The notes under the pieces: model-generated | Database searches by the model: none | Seen by the model: only the letters and a program-made list of their open reading frames with translations | What the model was told of the DNA's origin: nothing | Position numbers and translations under genes: made by a program | Shown: positions 47,901 through 59,900 of the stretch, piece by piece | Position numbering within the stretch: the first letter of the stretch is position 1 | Layout of the letters: every line of letters begins with the position of its first letter | From: Burhinus oedicnemus | Lineage: Eukaryota > Chordata > Aves > Charadriiformes > Burhinidae | Length of the DNA stretch: 64,000 bases | Reading direction: 5' to 3' | Assembly (NCBI GenBank): GCA_008921705.1 | Contig: VFFE01007649.1 | Span: forward strand, 526,674-590,673

Positions 47901-50900
47901 AATGCCATTGAAAGGAATAAGTTAATTGCAAAATCGTGAAAATAAGTAAGGAAATGCTTTTGATCAACATTTTAAAAATATTGCTTCAGATATCATTACA
48001 CATTAGGGATGCAGAGAGGTTATTTGAACACTTTGATGTCAAAAGACTGCATCTATTATCCAGCAATTTTTGTTAAGAAAGATTGCTTACATCATGGGCA
48101 AGATGATGAGAACAGAATTGCCAAATATTTTCTGAGAATTCATATTTAAATAAACTGATGTCTGTGGCACATCCGATATTAAAAATTTGTACTAGCATGA
48201 CAGAAGCAGGCAGCGTGAAATGTGTTATTCTAGTCACATATCAGTCCCCTAGATGACACTGAGAAGCCAGAAGATGTTGTGTAACAGGACTTACAAACAT
48301 CATTTGCCAGATGTTATCTGATAGTTGAAGCTCAAGAGACAATGTTATCAAATCTGCTGGTTGCAGTATGTGGGTTAATAAAAGATTGTATGATACCACT
48401 TCTTGTTTGCTCTTGATTTTTTTTTTTCTTTTCTTTTCTTTCCTGTAGCTTGTTTCTCAAATCTATGTGAAAATTAATATTAAAAGAGAAAGCAGAAAAG
48501 TATTATTAAAAATATTTTGCTCTTCAATGCTGATTTCATTAAGTGGATTAGACAGTTGGTTATTAACTGCTACCAACAACAAAGTCCATACTGAGATTAT
48601 ATAAAATAAATTTATAGGTTGGGTTTGTAAATAAAATATTCCATATTAGCTTAGTAGTTTAAAAATCAGATTTGGGTAATTTGAATCTCTGTAATTGTAT
48701 GTGCTCTCCCCACAAGAATCATTTGTAGCATTAATATAGTGTTTGTATTCCAGAATATTGCATATCAGTGATATTCCAGTATACATATAGATCAATGATT
48801 TACCAAGTGCATTTAAATGAAAGATTTATTTATATTTGATTTTTTTTCTTTATTACTAGAGCTTTAAATAACTCTTTCAAATCAAGCTAGGAAAAATCCT
48901 GCTGTTTGGCAGTCAAAAACTTGATCTGGTCAAATGAAATTTAATTATTGCCTGCTTGTTGGATAAGCGGCTGACCCATACTTAAAAATCCTGCGTACTG
49001 TGACTGGCCATCATGTTTGACCTGCTGCTGCTGCTGAAAGTGAAAACTGTCCTGATACCTCATTTCTTCTAAATATTACCACATCAGCGGAAGAACTGGA
49101 GAATCTCTAATCAGTACTCACTTTGCTGTTCTTTTCCCAGTCTCTTCAGCCAGTTAATGGCAATATTGCGTATTGTATAAAGTTAACATAAGGACTTATG
49201 AGCACTGCCTTTCTAAAGTGTGATTCAATGAACTGTAATTTTTTTTTCATGGTGAATTTGATGCAAAAGACCAGTTTTCATTCTCTGCATGAGGATGAGG
49301 CAGTCAATCAGTGTAGCACTCAATAAATCAATTGCTAAATTCAGATCAGACTGTGGGCCTAAACCTGCTTCTGTTAGTCAATATTAAAACTGTAAGTAAA
49401 TCTAGTGGAAATCAAATTGTTGTGTCAGACTGGCAGTTTTTGAATAGAGGGGAAAACCTGAAAATCTGTTAAATTCCATGGAAACTGTATTTTTTAAATC
49501 TAAATTCCCAAGTTATGACAATAGAATTAAAAATTTACTGATGTATACTGAATATAATAACTGTTTAGGGATAGCTGGATCTGGAGTTTCTGGGGTGTGA
49601 AAAACTCCACAGTAACTGAGTTTTTATAGACACAAATCTATATCTACTCAGATCTCCAGTTATCCACAGACCCATTTGTTTGCTGATGTTCATGACAAAC
49701 CAGTTTGAGAATTGGTTAGTGAACACAGAGCAGGTGGCATAAATGATACTCAAAGAGGACTGATGATCCATTAGAAGGCTCTTATTGTTTAAAGAAAAAG
49801 TTAAAAAGGCTGAAGACAAGACCCTTTGATCTAGAATTTATCATCCTGTTTATTTTTTCATGGGGGCATATAGCAAAATACGTCTTACTGATGAACAACA
49901 ACATTTATTCATTAATTTAAGTAGAAAACATTTGGGGCTAGGGTTTGTATGAATTGTTTGTTTTAGTCAAATACATAATAAAACATATAGTAGGGCTTTC
50001 CTCATCAAAACAAAGCTGAGAGAATTGGGGTTCTTCATCAAGCGGAGAGAGGTAGGGTTGTTCAGCCTGGAGAACAGAAGGCTTCGGGGACACCTTGTAG
50101 CAGCTTTCCAGTATCCAAAGGGGGCCTACAAGAAAGCTGGAGAGGGATTTTTTACAAGGGCATGTAGTGATAGGATGAGGGGCAATGGCTTCAAACTGGA
50201 GGAGGGTAGATTTAAATTACATATCAGGAAGAAACTTTTCATTATGAGGGTGGTGGAGCACTGGAACAGGTTGCCCAGTGAAGCTGTGGATGCCACATCC
50301 CTGGAAGTGCTCAAGATCAGGCTGGATGGGGCTTTGAGAAACCTGGTCTAGTGGGAGGAGTCCCTGCCCATCATAGTGGGGTTGGAACTAGATGATCTTT
50401 AAGGTCCATTCCAACCTAAAGAATTCTATGATTCTATGATTATATTCTATAATAAACATCCTAGCTGTCTTGTTTCTAACAGATTATGTCTATGTTAGGT
50501 CAGTATTAGCAATTAATCATGGTTTGGACTGTTCTTTGGCACTTTTAATTGCATGAAATTGGAGAAAAAACGTCTATTTGAATAAAGGGGAAAGTCAGTC
50601 TCATGAAGTTGTAACCAACAGGAAACAGATGAACTGTAAGGCCAAAAAACCTAGCTGTAAAGCCTTACTTAACCAAAAATTTATCAAAATGTTTTTCTCC
50701 CATAATCTCAGGAGAAGTCGAATTTCATAATACTGGAAAGAGTGGAAGGGTTGTTGCTCCCTTCCCATGTATTATTTATATCCCTTAAATATCTGAATGT
50801 TATCTTGTATAATAAAATGTAAAATTCATAAGTTTGTGCGTAATTTAAGTAAGAATTCACAGTTTAATACACAGTTATCTCCTTTCTGACTACTGGGCTA

Positions 50901-53900
50901 TCCTAAAACTCTTCCTCAGAGAAAACTTTTACCCTATGCTGTTAAAAAGATGAAGAAGCGAAAGAAAGTGCAAGAGTATCTCCAAGGCAGGTCCACTGCA
51001 TAGTCTGTAGCTGATGAAAACCCATCTTATCCTGTAGAGAGGACTTTGTACATTTGGGAAGACTGCTGGGGTCAACAGCCCAGTGCTCCCTGAAAGAACT
51101 ATTTCTAGGCAGGAAACCTCCTAAAAGTAGCAGAAAGAGAAGGAAAACTGCAGTCACTGAAAACTATACTGCTATGGATGTCGAAAGGACAGGACAGAAG
51201 ACTTATTTTTCCCAGAGTTATTTCTTGGACTTGGTGTTGATATCCCTTCCTCAGCAATTTATCGAGTTGTGTGGCTTTTAGAGTTCTTGCTCACTGAAAG
51301 CATAGGTTTAAGCTGTATTGCATTGCCTGTGGTGGGCACATATAATTACAATTAGAGTTGACAATTTAGCTTAACGAATGAATTTCCTTCTTCCTTTGAT
51401 TTGGTTGGGGTTTTGTTCATTTGTTTTTTTCCTTTAGCAAGAGAGCATTCAGGCTCCAGTGGGAATGAAAACCTAGAATTCTCCCTTTGATGCTAAGCAC
51501 CAACAGGTTTCTACTCTGCATATAGAATCCATTTTTAAAACATCCTGTGACATTGGCTTTTGGAATCATACATATACCTTGTTACAATATAATTCATCCA
51601 ATAACTTTGAAAACTAGCAGTTGCACAGTAAACTAATGAATGGCTTTTTATCTATGGCTATTTCTTTTCTTCCCACTCTAAGGATCATATTTTCTGGAGT
51701 ACTGTGTCTGGTTCATCTCTTTCTGGTACCTTATACAGCCAAATGATTAAACAATCAGTTGTTTTTACAAGCGCAACTCAACTTTCAGTGCTCTCTGACA
51801 TTGTTTCTCATTTTAGCAAAAACCCACCTGATGTTTTGCTGGGCTGTAAGAGAAAAATATTTGGAGACAGCACAAGAAATCTCTTACTAAAGTGGAAAGT
51901 GAACTGTTCACACACAGAAACTAGAGGAGATATTTGAGTTTCTCACGTGAGATGCAGTTATCTTCAAAAAGATGCCAATAGCCTACATGGCATAGCTGGC
52001 ATGGCCAGCTACAGCCGTGGAATGTCAGTAGGGGTAAACACTATCCTGACATTTCTGTTTGTATTGGAAATGTGCCTTAATGTGTGGTCAACTACAATTT
52101 ATTCAGTACTGTTTGAAGTAGCACAAATAATATATTCTGCTGAATATAATAATTGAAAAAGACGTAGCTCTTCAAAATTGGGAACATTGTAGTGAATGTA
52201 TTCATTCTGTTGAATGTTCTGAGGTAAAACTAGGAGAAAGTATTTCTCCTATGATAAAGTAAGGTTACTTAATATCACCAAGTTATTTCCTTAAGTTCCT
52301 TCTGTCCTGGGAAATCCACTCTATGGACTGATACAGCAAGAACACCCTCTCTGAAAATGACATGCAGATTTAGCGCTCAATGATCACAAGCAATAACCAT
52401 ATATAAATTGGTTCAATTTGAAGATGTAATGCCTAGCAACCAGTTGTGGCTAAACTCTCTGGATCATTTGTCCCTATACTTCTGCCATGAACCTGAAGTG
52501 TTATTTCCTTGGGCTAGGTTAGGAGTTAGCTCTAACAAACCAACAAGATAAATCCCAAGCCTTAGTAGTTTTATGCTGAAATTGCATGACTAGGCCATAC
52601 TTTGTATTCAACACCTTTCAGGAAAAGCTCCATAGCATTTTACATTGTGCACCTTTCTTCCTAGTCAAGTTCAGAGGCCATTAGTCAATCATAGGAAGCC
52701 ATGGGGATATTACCTTGGGCAGACACATACGAGATACTGTCCTTGACTGACAGTCAGTCCTGGCGGTCAAGTTAGCTGCATTGTCACAGCAAGGCTGCAT
52801 TGCTCAGGTAAAGTGGGCTCCTGAGCTCATTCACTCTTATTTCACGTGTTTCTGAGCAAAAGGCAGATAAAGGTATATGCAGCCCCTGAAATATTCATCA
52901 TAGGATCATTTTTCCCTGTATTTCCACACACAGTGTGCTGCATAAGGGTAATATGATGCCTAATTGGAGCACTCAGCTGCTAGTGTAAATATTTAACATA
53001 ATGAAAATGATCTGCCAAATAATCCCACTCATATCATCAAGGCTCCCAAACTTCCTCTTTCCACTCAGCAGTCCGAGTATGACATTGTTGCCCATTCTTG
53101 CTCTCCTTTCTCACTACATCTGTTCCAAGAAGCACTTCTGGGATTTGGGTGCACATATCAAATAGTCCAAACACCATTTGAGGATGAGGCCCAGGCTCTC
53201 ATGAGTCTTCTTACCTTCTTACATGGTTCCCACCCATCCAAAATTTATGCTGGAGAAAGAACCTACTCTAAAGAATTCAGAGTAGACAAGGGAGGCAAGC
53301 AGGCAAAGATCTCACAGCCTGCCACTGTGTGCATGAAAAGATCACCAAAAGCAATGCGAAGTAATGTCTCCTTATGGAACTACATCCTCAAAAACAGAGT
53401 TTCTCAAACTTCTCCAGAGTACAGATCTTTTTTGGCTTATTTGTCTTCATATGACTTCTTGCTGATCTAATAGCAGGTAGAATTTCAAGGTGAAATACCA
53501 AGAGTCATATTCACTTTTACATTTGCATTTACCACCTTTAAGTTCTTTCATGACTGTGCTAAGGAGTGAAAAATTTGAGAAGCATTGTATTAGAGTATAA
53601 ATATGTAGCCTCCAAAATAGCTGCCCTGGCTCACAATATTGTTCTTAAAAGAAAGAACATAGAAAACAAACAGCAAATACAGCACATACTATTGCCAGCT
53701 ATAATTATTACAGAACTGTTTTTCAGGGTGTTTAGCAAACTATAGGCTTTCTTTGAACATCCTGTGATATCTTTAATACAGATATAACCATATATATTGA
53801 TGTTTCAACAAGACTACAGAGCTGAAAAGGTTAATCAGAACAAATTTAACTTTTGGCTAACAAGGCAATGATGTCTGTATTTTTGCACATATATTTCACT

Positions 53901-56900
53901 TTTTTTTTTTTTCTACTTAGTACTTTTCCTTTACTCTCCCCAGCAGAATAGCTAGGTCCCCTTGTTTTTATGCCTCACAAAAAATGTTTACTTATAGAAA
54001 TGTTTTGGTTTTTTTTAATTTTAGAATTGCTTTAGTGATTCTTTGAGCAGACTTTTATGCTTTTAAAATCTTTTGCTCATCATCTTCCAATATTTTTACT
54101 GTATCATCAAATACTAGGAGGAAACCACATAAAATACCTTAGAATAACCCTGCTGTTCTCTTCTGAGTTCTGCAAGCTCTGCTTTTACAGAGAATAATAT
54201 TTCACCCCTCAAGAGGGCAGGGCTGGTTTAGGTTCCCAGAAATCATTGTAGAAGAACATGACTTCATAAACTTGAAAACAAATAACTGGTGGCTTGCTGA
54301 ATAGTGCAATTCTCTTTACTTTTCCAGAGCATTTACATGTAAACTCAGGTCTCTAATCAGTTCTATGACAGAGAACCATGTGCATGCATTAAAATTTCTT
54401 AAATATTGATAGATAAAAGTTGCCTATTTCTAGTCATTCAAAGACAGGAAAATTGAAAGATGTATCCACAGATGTCTGTTCAATGAGTAAAGATGGATGG
54501 TTTCCCTATTATTAGGAAATAAGTTTTCTACATATTGTGACTACTTTGTGTATATATCCATTAAAAAAGGAGGGTTTTGCATTCACAAACAGCAAAACTC
54601 CTTTATGTTTCAAACATCAACCCTTTGTATTGTATAAGTTGATCAAATAATTCCTTTCCTTCTCATTTATAGAAGAAAATAAAGCAAAATACCTCACAAG
54701 TTAATCTCAATCAGGTCTCAAATCTAGACCAGGATTTTGTAGTACACATTTCCTTCATCTTGACTTCTGACCATTCAGTAATTGCTCATATTCTTCACTG
54801 TATATACTGTACTTCAGATACAAAAAATTTTGTGTAATTAAGTATATTTTAGCCCAGATATGCCAAGGAACATACAAGCTCAATCTTCCATTTTTTAAAA
54901 AGAGATATTGAAACATCTATTGACTTAAATCATTTGACTTCCAAGGTTGAGATAACTATTGTTTCTATCAGCACAAGCAACAGGTTTGACGTTGACAGTG
55001 TAAGAAAGTGTTCAGATGAGCTTTATATGAAAAGCTAAAGAAACTGATGAACAAAATATGAGAGGTTTACTCACAAATTTGTGCACTTGTAAGAAAGAAA
55101 ATAGTGTATTTTTTTCTGTATGACTTAAAATCACTTTTAAAAGCCTTGTGGAATCTGTATTTGAAGACAAGTTGAACAGTTTTGATAACTGGATTTTTTA
55201 GTAAGAATTTGATCTTTTTAAATAGATTTGTAATAATAGTTACAAGCAGAATATCGTTGCTAGTAATTAGTTTGAACTTTATGCATTTTCCCTGTTTCTG
55301 TTAGATACTATCTACCTGTCTCTTAGAGAAATCGCTCAAGTAATAGAATTTTAAACAATTTCGCTCTCTGTGCAAGTGACTTAGAGTGAGAGAGTGCATG
55401 CAAACATGTATACATAGGTGGGTAAATATGTTTCTGTGTGGATATGCCACCGCTGGGCAACCACATAGGATGCTTCAGTTTACTTGTAAACAAAGTGCTT
55501 TACATATCGAAGAGTTAATCCCTTTTTACTTTACAATTTTACTTCATAAGCTTTTTGAGTGATCAGATGCCTTAATTCATTACAATTTTCCTCTTTTTTT
55601 TTCATTTAAATTCCATGGTTGCCAGCTGCTTAAAAACCCAGACTTGTTGCATCTTAACGCTGAAACTAAAAACAAAGATATATAGCATGGTTTCCATGGG
55701 CCAGGTATAGATCAGATCCCAAAGCCAGCATCCAAAACCTTTAGAGGCTCCCATGAAGACCTAGTGGATCCATTTGAAACCAGTCCTGAATATTACAGAT
55801 TTCTCCAGGATGGATATATAAGTTCTCATGACTCAAAGCAAATTCCATCAGAACAAGCCTGCATTGTGATAGAGTTTTGTCTAATCTCTGCTATTACCTT
55901 AGATTTGTCTTTCAGCTGGTTATTTCAGTATTAGCCAATTCCAGTGTTTAGTTATTAAGGAATCACAGGATCACAAAATGGCTGGAGTTAGAAGGGACCT
56001 TTGGAGGTCTTCTTGTCCAAACCCATGCTCAAGCAAGATCACCTAGAGCCAGTTTCCCAGGACCATGTCTAGACGACTTTTGAACACCTGCAAGGATGGA
56101 GACTCCACAACCTCTTTGGGCAATCTATGCCAATGCTTAGTCACCCTCACAGAGGAAAAGTGTTTCCTGATGTTTACTGGGAACCTCCTGTGTTTTGTGT
56201 TTCAGTTTGTGCCCATTGCCTCTTGTTCTGTCACTGGGTACCACTGAAAAGAGCCTGGCTCCATCCTGTTTGCACCCTCCATTCAGGTATTTATACACAT
56301 TGGTAGGATCTCCAACCCTGCTCTTCTCCAGGCTGAACAGTCCCAACTCTCTCAGCCTCTATGAGAGGTGTGTCAGTCCCTTAATCAGCTTCATGACCCT
56401 TTGCTGGACTGCCTCCAGTAGCTCCATATCACTTTTGTACTGGGAAGCCCAAAACTAGACACAGAACTCCAGATGTGGCCTTACCCGTGCCAAGTAGAGG
56501 GGAAGGATCACTTCCCTCAACTTATTGCCAGCAATCCTCCTAATGCAGCCCAGAATAGTAGTGGCCTTATTAGCCGTAAGAATACATTATTGGCTTATGT
56601 TCAACTTGGTGTCCACCAGGCCCCCCAGGTCCCTTCCTGGAAAGCTGCTTTCCAACTGGGTGGACCAAGCATATATTGTGCATGCGGTTGTTGTTCCCCA
56701 GGTGAAGGTATTTGTACTTCCCCATATTGAACTTCATAAGGTTTCTGTCAGCCCATTTCTCCAGCCTGTTGAGGCCCCTCTGGATCACAGCATGACCCTC
56801 TGGTGTATCAGCCACTCCTGCAAGTTTTGTGTCATCAGTAAACTTGCTGAGGGTACACTCTGCCGCCTCATCAAGATCATTAATGAAAATGTTAAACCAG

Positions 56901-59900
56901 ATCTGACCCAGTACTGATCCCTTGAGTATACCACTCACTACTGGCCTCAAACTAGACTGTGCTACTGATCACCATCATCATGGGCCTGGTTGTTCAGCCG
57001 GTTTCCAGTCCACCTCATTGTCTGCTCATCTACGCCACCTTTTTACTGGTTAAAGAAATCTACAGATTATCAGCATTTTCTCCTTGGACCACTAAAATTT
57101 CTCATTCTGCTTGTTTGCCGGTAACCCTAAATAACCTGGCACAGAGTTTTGAATCTCATAAGAATTTTCTAATGTAATTCTGTGCTTCACAGAGACTTTA
57201 CAGAAAAGCTTATAGTAATAAACATTGCAGGAATCTATTATTTGTGGAATAGGTTGGAATATAACACCAAAGGAAATTTCTGGATAACCTTTATTTTGTT
57301 AGTTTTGGTTGGTTTTAAAAGAGACATTCAGTGCTTCAAGAAAGAGCCACAGAACTTATTCTGGATGCAAGGTCTTCCATTTACATAACCTTTACACATT
57401 TTCACATTTCTTATGAAAGTTCTTGGTTTCCTCTTTACATACTTCATTTCCCCATTAAGGAGATCCCTGTAAAAAAATCCATGTGTATTGCATTCCCTAC
57501 AAGGCCTAATGCCTCCTGTTTTTCTCTCTCATTATAGCTGATCAATCTTAATTTTCACAGCAAAATTTTCCTCTCTTGGGAGGTTTTCCTAATGGGAACA
57601 TGATTTTTATCAGAACTATCTCTCTATCAGAAGATCTAGCCAGTCAGTGTTTAGATATCACTAAAAGGGTTCTGACTCAGCCAGACTGATAATAACAATT
57701 TGATTGAATTATATACAGAAGAGCTGCTACAGTATAATCCGTTTAATGGTAGGCTATATAAAAACCAAACATTTGCTTGGTAAATATGCTTAAACATGGT
57801 TGAATTTCCAGAATCTTATAATACCTTATTTACAGATCATTGTTTTTCTCTGATAATACCTTATTTACAGATCATTGTTTTTATTATAATAATATTGATA
57901 TACTTTTAATATTTAATGAAGTGTGTCACCTCAGGTGTTGTATATTTTATTTCACTATCACTCTTAAGATGTTGAAAGATTGCAAAAAGATCATTTTTCA
58001 AAACTGAGCAAGATCTACCGTATTTCTAGAACAGATTGTGCACTTCTGTGTGGTTTTATTCTAACTGTATTGTTAACAAATGAGAACATACTTTCAGAAT
58101 TGTTTTGTGGGTCAAATTGCATGGTCTAGATTATACTTCAGCCTGGATTCTTGCTACTAGCACTCCTTTATATGAAAACTCCTTCATACAGGAGAAATCC
58201 TGTCTGGACCTTTTTCTCCTTCTTTCCTCCTCTGTACTTTGCTAATATGGTGGAGTGTTTTCAGTAGGTCAGAGTGATCCTTGCAAACTCAGCAAAAGGA
58301 AGAAATGTAATGTTTACACTAGACACAGTTTGGATGTTAATTTGAACCAGTAGTCAAAGCAGACTTCCTTAAGTATCTTGCTTTCAGCACTAGATACCAA
58401 CATCTGAGTACACTAACTGAAATATTTAATTACATTTGGTGCTGTTGGTTATCATATCTATCTACTGATCTATAAAACTGCTTAACAATTAATGCTAATT
58501 GCCTAGTCAATTATATTTGCAATCCCTTAAGTTCATGAGTTTTTACTCGTGATTTACATTGTGCAACTGTAAAAGATAACTAGGAAGAACAACAGCAGCC
58601 AGGTTACAGAGGGACAGTTTAAAAAAGTGATTTTACAACTCCAGTTTCTGAAGTCAACACATTCTCACTGTTCAGGTTAAAATGGTTGATCTTGCTTATA
58701 GAACACCAGACTTTTTCAGGATATTAGTCGGTTATGATTCTTACTGTCCTGACTTGACTAAGGCTAGAGGGAAACAACAGTTTTGGTGGTGGATTTTTTT
58801 CAGGTTTTTTCTTTGATACATTTCCTACTTCCAAACTTTCTCTTCATTGTTTTATTTATAGATTTTTCTACACTGACCCAATCCTGAAACAATAAGATCA
58901 GTTCCATGAGTAGAGTACATGGCTCAAACTCTACCTTGGTTTTCCACTTATGCAATCCTTTTGAGGCCTAGGCACTATGTATGTGTCTCAGGAGAAGCTT
59001 AATGAAGAGTGTTTGTATATAAATGTTTATCATTGTTTTCAGAAGACCAGATACTATCAACTTTTCAGAAAAACAGTAAAGGCCAGTGGATTTCTTTCTT
59101 AGTTTTTTGTTTGGGTTTTTTGTTTGTTTTTTTTTTTTTTACTCCTGAAAATGAGAAAAACTATGCAGAACATTCATTTTAGGTAGAAAAGCAGTGCAAG
59201 TGATAAAAATCTCCCAGACAAGACCAGTCTATCCTGAAGAGATCGTCTTCTCTTGAAATACTTTAGCCTCTTTCACATTTCTGCTTTTGGACAGTATCTT
59301 CAAACTAAGCCAAATTTTGTGAAGTTATGATTTGTCTGTGGATCTATTGCTATCTATTGAAGCATAGGTCTTGACCAAACTCATTTCATCTATGTGTTAT
59401 ATCTGGCTATAAAAGCATGATACAAAGCATCTCAGACAGTAAATATAATCATGTTTATGTGATTGAAAATAGCAAATGTATTAGAGTTATTACCTTGTTA
59501 GCCCAATGAATTCCATTGTAAATCCTTATGGTATGTATTCCAGGAAGACAAAATGGATGTTTCTGAGAAAGAAAGTGTCTTCTCTTTGTCAGTAGGGATG
59601 GCAGAGTATTCATAAACACAGAATGAAGTTTAGATTTCTTTAGTTAACTTGAGTGTTATAATCATACTGCAAAATGCAAAATAGGCAAAAGGATTGTGAA
59701 TGGATCTGTAAATATATCCTCTTTCATTAGACTGATGTATTAAAATATCATGTGATTAGCTGTGTGATGTCCTTGCTTGCTAGTGTATGCAGAAATATTT
59801 TTGAACTCACTCTTCTGAAAAAGATGGAGAAAAGCAGGATTTCATAACAGAAAAAAACCAATTTGATATGATATTATCAATAATTTATGCATTAATAATC

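Noticed and set aside
53201..53470. 89-codon + strand frame in intron 4 as an alternative exon
   Set aside because: No clear acceptor and donor in a compatible phase 1, and no resemblance to NETO family sequence.
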